NCBI RefSeq assembly: GCF_003326015.1
Contig: NZ_CP023860.1
Span: 186,001 to 250,000 of the forward strand
DNA: 64,000 nucleotides
Source of the DNA: Candidatus Thioglobus sp. NP1
Lineage (GTDB): Bacteria; Pseudomonadota; Gammaproteobacteria; PS1; Pseudothioglobaceae
Reading direction: 5' to 3'
Below the pieces are notes generated by a model. The model worked only from the letters and a program-made list of their open reading frames with translations. It did no database searches and had not been told where the DNA came from. Made by a program: the position numbers and the translations under genes. Shown piece after piece: positions 56,640 to 64,000 of the stretch. Each line of letters starts with the position of its first letter. The first letter of the stretch is position 1.

Positions 56640-57673
56640 TATGGCTTCTCAAAAAGATAGTGGGAAACGCCCCACTCTGAGCCTTTATTAAAACCAAAGA
56701 GAACCTCACATGACATGAAAAAAATGCGCCACCTTTGAAACCACGTGCTTGCTTCATTTTTACCGTAAGTCTTTTCAAATAGTTTGAGCACTTCCTTTTT
56801 ATTTTCATCCATTTTATTAAGCCAGGCAAGAGAGGTTTTTTCATAATGAGTGCCCTCTACCTTCCAGTCTTTTTCAATTTTCATCCGATTAGAAAAGCAA
56901 GTCAAAAGCTTATGAGAAGGCATTTGTCCTCCACTAAAAAATTCTCTGGCCATCCAGTCACCTTCACCTTTGTCTTCAAATGGATAGGCAATTTCCTTAT
57001 GAGAGAAAATATGAACAAAAAGCTTTCCATCTTTTTTTAACCACTCGCTTACTCTCTTAAGAAGCTCATCATAGTTGCGCATGTGTTCAAACATTTCAAT
57101 AGAAACTACTCGATCAAAGGTCTTTTCAGAGGAAAAGTCATTCATATCAGCAGTGATAACTTTAATATTTTTAATCTTAAGCTCATCACATTTTTTTTCA
57201 ATAAATTGCCTCTGATCATTTGAGTTACTTACAGCAGTTATTTTACTATTAGGATAAGTTAGTGCCATATGAAAAGTTAATGAGCCCCAACCACATCCTA
57301 GCTCCAAAACCTCTTGTCCATCAGAAAGAGCCGCCCTTTTACTAGTAAGTTTTAACATCTCAACTTCTGAGTCATCCAGTGTCGAAGTCCCCTGTGGCCA
57401 ATAACCAGAACTATATTTTAGTTTTGCGCCTAAAACCAGCTCAAACAACCTTGGGGGGACCTCATAGTGTTGCTCATTTGCCTTTTCAGGAACCAGCGCA
57501 ATAGGGCTTTCCATTAATATGTCTACCCATTTTTGGTGTTTTTCTTCCCTAGCTTTAAGGCTTAAGTCATTTGCATCTTTAAGTCTTTGCCCACAAAGTT
57601 TACTTATTCCAAGCCTAATAAAAAAATCAGGCAATATTCCTTTTTCAGCAAGTTTAATTAATAACTTAATCAT
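56639..57673 (-). CDS. Cfa-family SAM-dependent methyltransferase (second copy)
   Basis: A 344-aa class I methyltransferase related to cyclopropane-fatty-acid synthases. It has LELGCGWGSLTFHMALTYPN near residue 120, then SIEMFEHMRNYDELLKRVSEWLKKDGKLFVHIFSHKE and GGQMPSHKLL. It is shorter than Cfa, lacks the usual Cfa N-terminal domain, and differs clearly from its neighbour (57676-58965), so it is not a recent duplicate. It may methylate unsaturated fatty acids or another substrate. It follows the Cfa gene by 2 bases. Confidence 0.85.
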   Translation of the reverse strand: MIKLLIKLAEKGILPDFFIRLGISKLCGQRLKDANDLSLKAREEKHQKWVDILMESPIALVPEKANEQHYEVPPRLFELVLGAKLKYSSGYWPQGTSTLDDSEVEMLKLTSKRAALSDGQEVLELGCGWGSLTFHMALTYPNSKITAVSNSNDQRQFIEKKCDELKIKNIKVITADMNDFSSEKTFDRVVSIEMFEHMRNYDELLKRVSEWLKKDGKLFVHIFSHKEIAYPFEDKGEGDWMAREFFSGGQMPSHKLLTCFSNRMKIEKDWKVEGTHYEKTSLAWLNKMDENKKEVLKLFEKTYGKNEASTWFQRWRIFFMSCEVLFGFNKGSEWGVSHYLFEKP

Positions 57674-57675
57674 AT

Positions 57676-58965
57676 TTAATATGAAATCTGAATGTCTTTG
57701 GCGTCTGGCTTTGCAAAAATAAATTGAAAGTCGCCTATTAAGTTTTCCAGAAAACCTGCTTCACAATATATAAGGTAAAACTCCCAAATTCTTATAAAAG
57801 ATTCTGAAAAACCAAGTTCTTTTACTTGTGGCAAAACCTTTTTAAAATCTTCTCTCCAAATCTCTAAAGTTCGCGCATAGTGTCTTGTAATATCCTCAAC
57901 ATCCACTAATGCTAAATCTGTTTTTGTTTTTATTGCACCTTTAATCTGAGGCATTGAAACAAGGCATGAGCCTGGGAAAATATATTTTCTAATAAAGTCT
58001 ACTGAGTTTTTATAGGCATCAAAATCAGGATCGTTGTAGGTTATACCCTGCAGCGCCATAAGGCCATTTTGTTTTAATAAGGAAGAGGCCTTCTCAAAAA
58101 ATCCTGGGACATATTCTGAACCTACAGCCTCAATCATCTCTATTGATATTACCTTATCAAAAGACCCTTCAAGTTCACGATAGTCCTTATTCAAAAGGGT
58201 TATTTGATTCTCTAGCCCTTCTCTCTTGATCAATTCTGCAGCATAGTTAAACTGACTATCTGAGATTGTAGTAGTTGTAACATTACACCCATAGTTTTTA
58301 GCTGCATGTATTGCAAAGCTACCCCAGCCAGTTCCAATCTCAAGAACACTGTCCTCTTTCGAAAGCTTGAGTTTTCTGCAAAACCTATCTAGTTTTTCAA
58401 CGGACGCATCTTTCATACTAGAGCCTTTATTTAAAAAAATTCCACTTGAGTATGTCATTGTTGAATCAAGCCATAGCTTATAAAAGTCATTACTTAAATC
58501 ATAGTGAGCTAGGATATTATTCTTACTACCTTGCAAAGTATTTTGCCTTTTCTTATGAATTATTTTAGTTATAGGGTTGGTGAGCCGGGCAAGCCCAGAC
58601 TCAAGCCCTACCATTATTTTTTTGTTCTTTATAATCACTTGAACTAGTTTAACTAAGTCGTCTGATGACCAGTAACCGGCGGTATAAGCCTCTGCAGCAC
58701 CATTAATACCTCCACTTCCCAAGAAAACATAAAACTCTTGTGATAGTACGTTAACAGTAGCATGGAGCTTAGCATCTGGATCACCAAATTTATGTTCTGT
58801 AGAGCCATCAATTATAGTTAGGCCTCCAATCTTAAGCCCTTTGAGCTTTTTAAGAAGTATGTTTTTAAATATAGAAGTTGTCCAGGTGGCTCTATGGATT
58901 TTTTGAATGTCTTTAACAAGGACATCAACTGATAACTTTGAACTATTTTTTTTATTTGAACTCAT
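57676..58965 (-). CDS. cfa: Cyclopropane-fatty-acyl-phospholipid synthase-type methyltransferase
   Basis: A 429-aa Cfa-family enzyme that transfers a methylene or methyl group from SAM to the double bond of phospholipid acyl chains. An N-terminal domain (about 30-130) is followed by AHYDLSNDFYKLWLDSTMTYSSGIF near residue 155, SAM-binding LEIGTGWGSFAIHAAKNYG near 200, SIEMIEAVGSEY, and FIRKYIFPGSCLVSMPQI. It overlaps the DUF1365 gene by 4 bases. Confidence 0.93.
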   Translation of the reverse strand: MSSNKKNSSKLSVDVLVKDIQKIHRATWTTSIFKNILLKKLKGLKIGGLTIIDGSTEHKFGDPDAKLHATVNVLSQEFYVFLGSGGINGAAEAYTAGYWSSDDLVKLVQVIIKNKKIMVGLESGLARLTNPITKIIHKKRQNTLQGSKNNILAHYDLSNDFYKLWLDSTMTYSSGIFLNKGSSMKDASVEKLDRFCRKLKLSKEDSVLEIGTGWGSFAIHAAKNYGCNVTTTTISDSQFNYAAELIKREGLENQITLLNKDYRELEGSFDKVISIEMIEAVGSEYVPGFFEKASSLLKQNGLMALQGITYNDPDFDAYKNSVDFIRKYIFPGSCLVSMPQIKGAIKTKTDLALVDVEDITRHYARTLEIWREDFKKVLPQVKELGFSESFIRIWEFYLIYCEAGFLENLIGDFQFIFAKPDAKDIQISY

Positions 58966-59726
58966 AATTTATCTGGGTGTGTGAAAAATGGCGCCCTCTT
59001 GATATAAAGTATAAAGGCTTGCCAATGTATTCTATAAACTACCATCAAGGTAATAAATGGAAAACGAAGTATAGCCTTAAAAAGGCTCCTATTTGAAAAA
59101 ACCTTCCTCTTTAAGTTAAGCGCGACATCAAAGACCATTTTATCTTCTTTAAAGTTTCTCATGTAGACACTCAAGTTACTTTCTGGTTGAGAAAAAGACC
59201 AATCATAGTCATGGTCCATTCCCCAGAAAGGGCTAACATGGAGTTGTTTTTTTGGTGATGCTACCAATCTTGGCTTATTATTTGTTTGATTCTGTTTTTC
59301 AATTACGTATGCATATCTTTCTTTCCATGGCGTATTCGTAACTTCAGCCATGATTGCCTCAACTTTATCATCAGCCTCATTAAAGCAATAATAAAAACTT
59401 ACTGGATTAAAACAATAGCCAAAATACCGCAGGTTTGTTAGAAGCCTAATTGGCCCATTAAAACTTCTACCAGTTTTCTCTAAAAGAGTTAAACGAACTG
59501 CATCTTCTAAATCAACTTGGGGGTCACCATGATAATCACTCCTTCTAAATGAAACTATCGCAGGCTTATTTATATTCCATAGTAAAGATGGGCTCATTGT
59601 TGTGCTCAAAGATGTAATATCAATGTATGCCATAAATATTGGGTATTTAAAAAACCTAGTAAACGGCGTATGGCGTCGATGAAAAATAGTACCCCAATAT
59701 AAATGATGTTTTTTTGAAAGGCTCAT
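58962..59726 (-). CDS. DUF1365 family protein
   Basis: A 254-aa protein with the DUF1365 pattern: YWGTIFHRRHTPFTRFFKYPIFMAYID, then LLTNLRYFGYCFNPVSFYYCF and EVTNTPWKERYAYVI, KQLHVSPFWGMDHDY. The family is regularly found between an FAD oxidoreductase and a Cfa-type enzyme, as here, but its activity is not known to me. It overlaps both neighbours by 4 bases. Confidence 0.92.
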   Translation of the reverse strand: MSLSKKHHLYWGTIFHRRHTPFTRFFKYPIFMAYIDITSLSTTMSPSLLWNINKPAIVSFRRSDYHGDPQVDLEDAVRLTLLEKTGRSFNGPIRLLTNLRYFGYCFNPVSFYYCFNEADDKVEAIMAEVTNTPWKERYAYVIEKQNQTNNKPRLVASPKKQLHVSPFWGMDHDYDWSFSQPESNLSVYMRNFKEDKMVFDVALNLKRKVFSNRSLFKAILRFPFITLMVVYRIHWQAFILYIKRAPFFTHPDKL

Positions 59727-60967
59727 AGGGCTTTATTAAAAGAATTACAAACGTCTAGGGCGCTATTGACTCCATCTTCATGAAAGCCATTACCCCAATA
59801 AGCCCCACAATAAAAAGTATTATTTACCCCACTTATTTGATGTTTTTTCTTTTGCGCTTCTATTCCATCAACTGTGAAAAGAGGGTGATGGTATAAGATT
59901 CTCTTGATAATTTTTTTTGGGTCAATTTGTTCATCACCATTAAGTGTTACCAAGAAATCTATTTCTGTTTCTAGTGACTGTAAGATATTCATATTATAAG
60001 TTAGTGACACAGGTTTACTTTTGTCGGTGTTCAAAAAATTCCAACTAGACCACGTTATCTTTTTCTTTGGCAGTATTCTAGAGTCGGTATGCAATACTGC
60101 CTCATTTTTTTGATAGGGGAGCGACCCTAAAATATTAGTTTCTTCTAGGCTTGGATCTTCTAAAAGCTCAAGCGCCTGGTCACTATGTGTTGCAAAAACT
60201 ACTTTATCAAAGATCTCAGCAGAGCCGTGATCTCCGTAGAAAACCTCTATGCCCTTATCACTTCGCCTTACCTTTTGAACTGGAGTTGAAAGCTTAATAT
60301 TTTCTTTATAGCCCCTAACTATTTTTTCAATATAGCTTTTTGAGCCACCACTTATAACAAACCATTGGGGGCGATTAAATATTTGCAGAAGGCCATGGTT
60401 TTTAAAAAACCTAATATAAAAAGCTGCTGGCATTTCTGTCGTCATTGAGGCTGAAGTAGACCATATTGCTGCCCCCATTGGGATAATATAGTTATCAATA
60501 AATTGAGAACTAAACTTGTGTTTTTTTAAGAAATCATTTATCGTAGTCGTTCTGTTTATTCCCTCTAGCTCTGAAACAGCAATACGATTAAACTTTAATA
60601 TATCTTTAATCATCACATAGAATGATGGTTTTAAAAGATTAAGTCTTTGGGCGAAAAGAGAGTTTAAGGAGCCTCCAGAATATTCAAGCCCTGAAGATGG
60701 TGACTTCACACTAAAGCCCATAGATGTTTTTTGTGTTTTAACCTTTAGCTTATTAAGCAACTTAATAAAATTAGGGTAGGTTCTCTCATTGTACACAATA
60801 AATCCTGAATCTATATGCCAAGACTTGTTGTCTATTTTTATCTCATGAGTATGCGTATGTCCGCCTATATAGTCATTGGCTTCAAAAACAGTTACGTCAT
60901 AATCTTTACATAAAAGATGGGCTACAGTTAGACCTGATATTCCACTTCCGATAATAGCAATTTTCAT
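59723..60967 (-). CDS. FAD-dependent amine-oxidase-type oxidoreductase
   Basis: A 414-aa flavoprotein with an N-terminal dinucleotide-binding motif IAIIGSGISGLTVAHLL, the second-strand VFEANDYIGGHTHTH, and a C-terminal FAD-binding YCGAYWGNGFHEDGVNSAL. It heads the six-gene operon with DUF1365, two Cfa-family enzymes, DUF1295 and SOUL. In Rhodobacter, similar sets respond to singlet oxygen and some members make methylated or furan fatty acids, so a desaturation or oxidation of a membrane lipid is plausible. That role is inferred. Confidence 0.9.
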   Translation of the reverse strand: MKIAIIGSGISGLTVAHLLCKDYDVTVFEANDYIGGHTHTHEIKIDNKSWHIDSGFIVYNERTYPNFIKLLNKLKVKTQKTSMGFSVKSPSSGLEYSGGSLNSLFAQRLNLLKPSFYVMIKDILKFNRIAVSELEGINRTTTINDFLKKHKFSSQFIDNYIIPMGAAIWSTSASMTTEMPAAFYIRFFKNHGLLQIFNRPQWFVISGGSKSYIEKIVRGYKENIKLSTPVQKVRRSDKGIEVFYGDHGSAEIFDKVVFATHSDQALELLEDPSLEETNILGSLPYQKNEAVLHTDSRILPKKKITWSSWNFLNTDKSKPVSLTYNMNILQSLETEIDFLVTLNGDEQIDPKKIIKRILYHHPLFTVDGIEAQKKKHQISGVNNTFYCGAYWGNGFHEDGVNSALDVCNSFNKAL

Positions 60968-61026
60968 TTCTTTACAGCCAGCTTTGTGTTTGTCGCCTCC
61001 CTTTTAGGCTAGAAACATATAATAAC

Positions 61027-61041
61027 CAACAATTACTGTTG
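61027..61041. repeat. Inverted repeat, possible operator of the lipid operon
   Basis: CAACA, five bases, TGTTG: a perfect 5-bp inverted repeat 60 bases upstream of the FAD oxidoreductase ATG, overlapping the -35 of the rightward promoter-like pair. A regulator site is inferred; no sigma factor, anti-sigma or MerR-type gene is adjacent. Confidence 0.25.
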
Positions 61042-61074
61042 ATTTAGTTAAAAAGACATAATTATATAGGGTGT

Positions 61075-61134
61075 TAATCCAATGCATGTTTTTTATTCAT
61101 AGGCTTTATTAAGCCCCAGATCTAGGGGCTTTTA
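61075..61134 (+). ncRNA. Candidate short intergenic RNA with intrinsic terminator
   Basis: TTGATT at 61039-61044, an 18-base spacer and TATATA at 61063-61068 would start a transcript near 61075. It would end at the hairpin AAGCCCC (61111-61117), loop AGATCTA, GGGGCTT (61125-61131) and its T tail, giving about 60 bases. No upstream plus-strand gene needs this terminator, since both flanking genes point away. The hairpin is clear; the RNA itself is a hypothesis. Confidence 0.3.
61111..61134 (+). terminator. Intrinsic terminator in a divergent region
   Basis: A GC-rich 7-bp stem AAGCCCC/GGGGCTT with a 7-base loop and a TTTT tail on the plus strand. On the minus strand the tail is weaker. It lies between two divergent operons and upstream of the rpsB promoter. 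Confidence 0.6.
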
Positions 61135-61148
61135 TCAAAAAATAGTCT

Positions 61149-61177
61149 TTGCTAAATCAAAAAAAATATGGGATAAT
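61149..61177 (+). promoter_or_regulatory. rpsB promoter
   Basis: TTGCTA at 61149-61154, a 17-base spacer and GATAAT at 61172-61177. The transcript would begin near 61184, leaving a leader of about 150 bases before rpsB. Confidence 0.5.
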
Positions 61178-61183
61178 CACCGG

Positions 61184-61335
61184 CTTCCAGAAATTAAGTA
61201 TGGAACAGGATTTGCTGAACAACTATTCAGCAAGTAATTTAATGTATCACACGGAGCCCCAATAACAGTCAGGGTGCCCTTCATGAGGGGTTGATTGTTA
61301 GGCGACGTGGAAGTCTTAACCCAAGGAGAAGTTTT
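61184..61335 (+). promoter_or_regulatory. Structured rpsB leader, likely S2 autoregulation site
   Basis: The leader contains a perfect 8-bp hairpin TTGCTGAA (61212-61219) with TTCAGCAA (61226-61233), and a second stem CCCTT-CATG-AGGGG further on. Long rpsB leaders of gammaproteobacteria are bound by S2 to repress rpsB-tsf, so this is the expected place for that control. A clear ribosome site AAGGAGAA lies at 61322-61329. Confidence 0.5.
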
Positions 61336-62370
61336 ATGGCGAAAGCGTCAATGAAAAAAATGTTAGAGGCTGGTGTTCATTTTGGTCACCGTTCTCGTTT
61401 TTGGCATCCAAAAATGGAGCCATTTATCTATGGAACACGTAATGGTGTTCACATAATTAACCTAGAAAAAACCCTACCACAGATGAACGATGTGCTTAAT
61501 TTTGCGAGCAAAACTGCTGCGCAAGGTGGATCAATTCTTTTTGTTGGAACAAAAAGGGCTGCTAGTAATATTATTAAAGAAGAGGCGATCCGCTGCGGTA
61601 TGCCTTATGTTAATCATCGTTGGCTAGGTGGCATGATGACAAATTATAAGACCATTAAAGCGTCGATTAAACGACTTAAGGATCTTGAGTTTTTAGCTGA
61701 AGAAAACTTTTCTCAGTTTACAAAAAAAGAAGCCCTTCTGATGAGTCGTGAAATGGAAAAGCTTGAGAGAAGTCTTGGTGGTATTAAGGACTTGGGAAGT
61801 ATTCCTGATGTTGTTTTTGTTGTTGATATCGGACATGAGAAAAATGCTGTTAGAGAAGCTCAAACACTTCGCTTACCAATTATTGGTGTTGTTGATTCAA
61901 ATCATAACCCAGAAGGCATAGACTATGTCATAGCTGGTAATGATGATTCAATTCGGGCTATTAGCTATTATGCTCGAGAGATTGCTAATGCAGTCCTTGA
62001 AGCTAAAGCTTCAATGCCAACGCCAAAAGCTTCTGAAAAAAATGCTAAACAAGACGTGACTGCAAAGAAGCCTGTAGCTAAAAAAACAGAGGATGTTACT
62101 TTGGTGCCTGATGAGGCTTCCAAAGCAGAGGCAGATGATGATACTAAGCAACCTGCTAGTCAAAAAGTGGGCGCTGAAGCCAAAGAGCCTGTTGAGACTA
62201 AGGAGCCTGCGGCAAAGAAACCTGCGGCAAAGAAACCAGCTGCAAAGAAAGCTGCTGCAAAGAAACCAGCTGCAAAGAAAGCTGATACTAAAAAACCTGC
62301 TGCAAAGAAGCCTGCTGCAACGAAGCCTGCGGCAAAGAAACCAGCTGCAAAGAAAGCTGATACTAAATAA
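61336..62370 (+). CDS. rpsB: 30S ribosomal protein S2 with long Lys/Ala/Pro tail
   Basis: The start is ATG 61336 ([19 protein letters not shown]) with AAGGAGAA 7 bases before it; an in-frame upstream ATG at 61291 lies in the leader and is rejected. Residues 1-228 are a normal S2 ([44 protein letters not shown]). About 115 more residues follow, rich in Lys, Ala, Pro and Glu, ending in repeats of PAAKK like the tails of histone H1-type proteins. E. coli S2 has about 241 residues, so the tail is unusual. tsf follows after 32 bases. Confidence 0.97.
   Translation: MAKASMKKMLEAGVHFGHRSRFWHPKMEPFIYGTRNGVHIINLEKTLPQMNDVLNFASKTAAQGGSILFVGTKRAASNIIKEEAIRCGMPYVNHRWLGGMMTNYKTIKASIKRLKDLEFLAEENFSQFTKKEALLMSREMEKLERSLGGIKDLGSIPDVVFVVDIGHEKNAVREAQTLRLPIIGVVDSNHNPEGIDYVIAGNDDSIRAISYYAREIANAVLEAKASMPTPKASEKNAKQDVTAKKPVAKKTEDVTLVPDEASKAEADDDTKQPASQKVGAEAKEPVETKEPAAKKPAAKKPAAKKAAAKKPAAKKADTKKPAAKKPAATKPAAKKPAAKKADTK
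62204..62367 (+). repeat. 15-base coding repeats (PAAKK units) in the S2 tail
   Basis: About ten tandem, slightly varied 15-base units around CCTGCGGCAAAGAAA encode [10 protein letters not shown] and PAATK, twice interrupted by ADTKK. The two ADTK copies sit in nearly identical longer blocks, which points to internal duplication. Confidence 0.85.
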
Positions 62371-62402
62371 ACAATATAGAGCGCAATAAGAGGAGATAGA
62401 TT

Positions 62403-63284
62403 ATGGCAATTACGGCCGCTTTAGTCAAAGAATTACGAGAAAGAACTGGTGCAGGAATGATGGACTGCAAGAAGGCATTGGTAGAAACTAATGCTGATCT
62501 TGAAGCAGCCATAGATCTTATGCGAGCCTCAGGTGCTGCAAAAGCAGCCAAAAAGGCGGGGCGAGTAGCTTCAGAAGGCCTTGTCAATGTTACAACTAGT
62601 GATGATAATAGAGACGCAGTTATCCTTGAAGTTAATTCTGAAACAGACTTTGTTACTAAGGGCTCTGCCTTTATCGATTTTGTTAATGAGCTCGGGGCGC
62701 TTGCGTTAAAAAATAAGCCCGCCTCTGTAGAGGAGTTTTTAACACAAACTTTAGACTCAGGTGAAACTGTTGATCAGGCTAGAGAAGGAATAATTGCTAA
62801 GATTGGTGAAAATATATCAGTAAGAAGGGTTCAAAGTATCAACTCTGGAAAGGGTGTTTTGGGTGCTTACAAGCACGGTGATCGTATTGCGGTTCTTACC
62901 GTTTTAACTGGTTCTGATGAAGATCTAGCAAAAGACATTGCAATGCATATTGCCGCCTCTAAACCAGAATGTGTAAGTGAAGATGAGCTTTCAGCAGACC
63001 TGCTTGAGAGGGAGAAGGCTATTTTTATTGAGCAAGCAAAAGAAAGTGGAAAGCCAGATGATATTATTGAAAAAATGATTGTTGGCAGGATGAAAAAGTT
63101 TGTTAATGAAGTTACGCTTTATGGCCAGTCTTTTGTTAAAGATCCTGATATGACAGTTGGAGCTCTTGTTAAGTCTAAAAGCTCAGAGGTTGAGTCATTT
63201 GTTCGCTATGAAGTTGGTGAGGGCATAGAAAAGAAAGAGGATAACTTTGTTGAAGAGGTTATGGCTCAGGCCCAAGGAAGCTAA
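62403..63284 (+). CDS. tsf: Elongation factor Ts
   Basis: Guanine-nucleotide exchange factor for EF-Tu; 293 aa. It has the N-terminal UBA-like LVKELRERTGAGMMDCKKALVETN and the core contact motif ILEVNSETDFVTKG near residue 75, then AMHIAASKPECVS. It follows rpsB in the conserved rpsB-tsf operon and ends before a strong terminator. Confidence 0.98.
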   Translation: MAITAALVKELRERTGAGMMDCKKALVETNADLEAAIDLMRASGAAKAAKKAGRVASEGLVNVTTSDDNRDAVILEVNSETDFVTKGSAFIDFVNELGALALKNKPASVEEFLTQTLDSGETVDQAREGIIAKIGENISVRRVQSINSGKGVLGAYKHGDRIAVLTVLTGSDEDLAKDIAMHIAASKPECVSEDELSADLLEREKAIFIEQAKESGKPDDIIEKMIVGRMKKFVNEVTLYGQSFVKDPDMTVGALVKSKSSEVESFVRYEVGEGIEKKEDNFVEEVMAQAQGS

Positions 63285-63301
63285 TTACTATGCACACAAC
63301 A

Positions 63302-63327
63302 AAAGGCACCATTGGTGCCTTTTTTTA
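63302..63327 (+). terminator. Intrinsic terminator after rpsB-tsf
   Basis: AAAGGCACC-ATT-GGTGCCTTT is a perfect 9-bp stem followed by further T residues, 17 bases after the tsf stop. It could also work for the convergent ABC gene through the A run on its left side. Confidence 0.85.
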
Positions 63328-63342
63328 TAGCTATATAAGCCC

Positions 63343-64000
63343 TTAAGCGGGCATAAGTTTAATTAGGTGTTTAGAGTAGGTATGATTTGGAGCATTAAAC
63401 AAATCATTGGTTGTAGCTATTTCGCAAATTGAACCTTGGCGCATAACAGCGACACGATCACACATTTGGTGAATTACTGGTAAGTCGTGGGATATAAAAA
63501 GCATTGTGAGGTTCAGCTCATCTTGGAGATCTTTTAGCAGGTTCAAAATATGCGCTTGCACCGATACATCAAGCGCAGAGGTAGGTTCATCACAAATTAG
63601 AATTTTGGGTCGAGAGGCAAGGGCTCGTGCAATTGAAATCCTCTGCCGCTGACCTCCAGAGAATTCATGAGGATACTTAATCATGGCATTTGTACCTAAG
63701 CCAACATGATCTAAAAGGTCACGTACAATTTGTTTCACTTGACGATTAGAGGTAGCTGTTTTATAGTAATGAATGGGTTCTGCAACAATGTCTTCTACTG
63801 ACATCCTTGCATTCAAAGAAGAGAAAGGATCCTGAAATATCATTTGCAAGCTGCGTTGGGCAGCAACAGCCTCCATACCTTTAAAGTTGTTTGTGACGTC
63901 TTTATCAAAAAGCTTCACGGTACCTTTATCAATGTGGAGCAAACCTGCAATAAGTCTTGCAACTGTACTTTTGCCGGAACCAGACTCTCCAACAAGTCCA
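63343..64000 (-). CDS. Oligopeptide-type ABC transporter ATP-binding protein (5' end cut by window)
   Basis: ATPase of the Dpp/Opp/Gsi/Yej importer class. The frame is open through base 64000: upstream of an internal TTG at 63942 it encodes GLVGESGSGKSTVARLIAG, the Walker A motif, so the gene continues beyond the window. Also visible are the Q-loop region MIFQDPFSSLNARMSVEDIVAEP, signature FSGGQRQRISIARAL, Walker B ILICDEPTSALD and switch His in FISHDLPVIH. It ends soon after NHTYSKHLIKLMPA, without a long Oligo_HPY tail. It could be a DppF-type subunit or the second half of a fused YejF/GsiA-like ATPase. Confidence 0.9.
   Translation of the reverse strand, partial: GLVGESGSGKSTVARLIAGLLHIDKGTVKLFDKDVTNNFKGMEAVAAQRSLQMIFQDPFSSLNARMSVEDIVAEPIHYYKTATSNRQVKQIVRDLLDHVGLGTNAMIKYPHEFSGGQRQRISIARALASRPKILICDEPTSALDVSVQAHILNLLKDLQDELNLTMLFISHDLPVIHQMCDRVAVMRQGSICEIATTNDLFNAPNHTYSKHLIKLMPA

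Larger units (their letters stand above)
60968..61335. other. 368-base divergent intergenic region before rpsB
   Basis: It holds, left to right: an inverted repeat CAACA-N5-TGTTG (61027-61041), a rightward promoter-like pair (61039-61068), a strong rightward terminator hairpin (61111-61134), the rpsB promoter (61149-61177) and the structured rpsB leader. No gene is visible. Confidence 0.6.

Noticed and set aside
61291-61335. Upstream in-frame ATG for rpsB
   Set aside because: It lies in the structured leader and adds [15 protein letters not shown], which S2 proteins do not have; ATG 61336 has a strong ribosome site.
62204-62367. Tandem repeats that could suggest a CRISPR array
   Set aside because: The units are 15 bases, directly adjacent without spacers, and code for PAAKK within rpsB.
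62093-62389. An open frame of 98 codons overlapping the end of rpsB in another frame
   Set aside because: It is a by-product of the 15-base Lys/Ala repeats; its translation is a low-complexity Leu/Gln/Arg run and rpsB clearly owns the region.

Overview
The window looks like an AT-rich, gene-dense chromosomal segment of a marine gammaproteobacterium. Evidence for the class is the set of conserved gene neighbourhoods: grpE divergent from nadK-recN, ubiE-ubiJ-ubiB, rplY-pth-ychF, rpmH-rnpA-yidD-yidC, dsbD next to accB-accC, a full atpIBEFHAGDC operon and rpsB-tsf. The low G+C, the very short intergenic spaces and the genes for breakdown of methylated osmolytes suggest a streamlined pelagic lineage, for example near the SUP05/Thioglobus (GSO) group. 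The lineage is inference only. There are no rRNA, tRNA, CRISPR, insertion-sequence or phage genes that I can support.

Layout. 1-3.5 kb: an ABC transporter ATPase running off the left edge, divergent from a carnitine-degradation pair (beta-keto acid cleavage enzyme plus carnitine dehydrogenase fused to a thioesterase). 3.5-10.9 kb, leftward: atypical SDR, PlsC acyltransferase, LplT-like MFS carrier, trpB-trpF, topA, smg. 10.9-11.2 kb: a divergent intergenic region with one perfect DnaA box (possible origin or remnant). 11.2-14.4 kb, rightward: rpmH-rnpA-yidD-yidC, a KdsC-like phosphatase and a short Ogt-like protein. 14.4-23.8 kb, leftward: the ATP synthase operon, then recN and nadK. 23.8-27.1 kb: grpE, then an accessory patch (DUF4174 protein, hypothetical proteins, cupredoxin, YwqK/MORN-type repeat protein, Asp/Asn hydroxylase-like oxygenase).

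27.4-32.2 kb: a five-gene operon that closely matches the trigonelline (N-methylnicotinate) degradation set: alpha/beta hydrolase, flavin reductase with an extra C-terminal domain, luciferase-like monooxygenase and aldehyde dehydrogenase, followed by a carboxymuconolactone-decarboxylase-family protein. It has a near-consensus promoter and a 5' leader that can fold over its own GTG start codon. This is the best candidate for an undescribed regulatory system in the window. 32.2-47.4 kb: EamA exporter, dsbD, accBC, argC, erpA, citrate synthase, ubiEJB, rplY-pth-ychF, gpmI, rpe. 47.4-55.2 kb: a tight operon of MetY, alpha/beta hydrolase, FadN-like bifunctional enzyme, acyl-CoA ligase and acyl-CoA dehydrogenase, possibly for a sulfur-containing acid such as methylmercaptopropionate. 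55.2-61.0 kb, leftward: a six-gene lipid-modification operon (FAD oxidoreductase, DUF1365, two Cfa-family methyltransferases, DUF1295, SOUL). 61.0-63.3 kb: rpsB (with a long Lys/Ala/Pro tail) and tsf. The right edge cuts an oligopeptide-type ABC ATPase.

Functionally, the housekeeping core is interleaved with catabolic operons for methylated compounds made by phytoplankton: carnitine, probably trigonelline or a related pyridinium betaine, and possibly a DMSP breakdown product.
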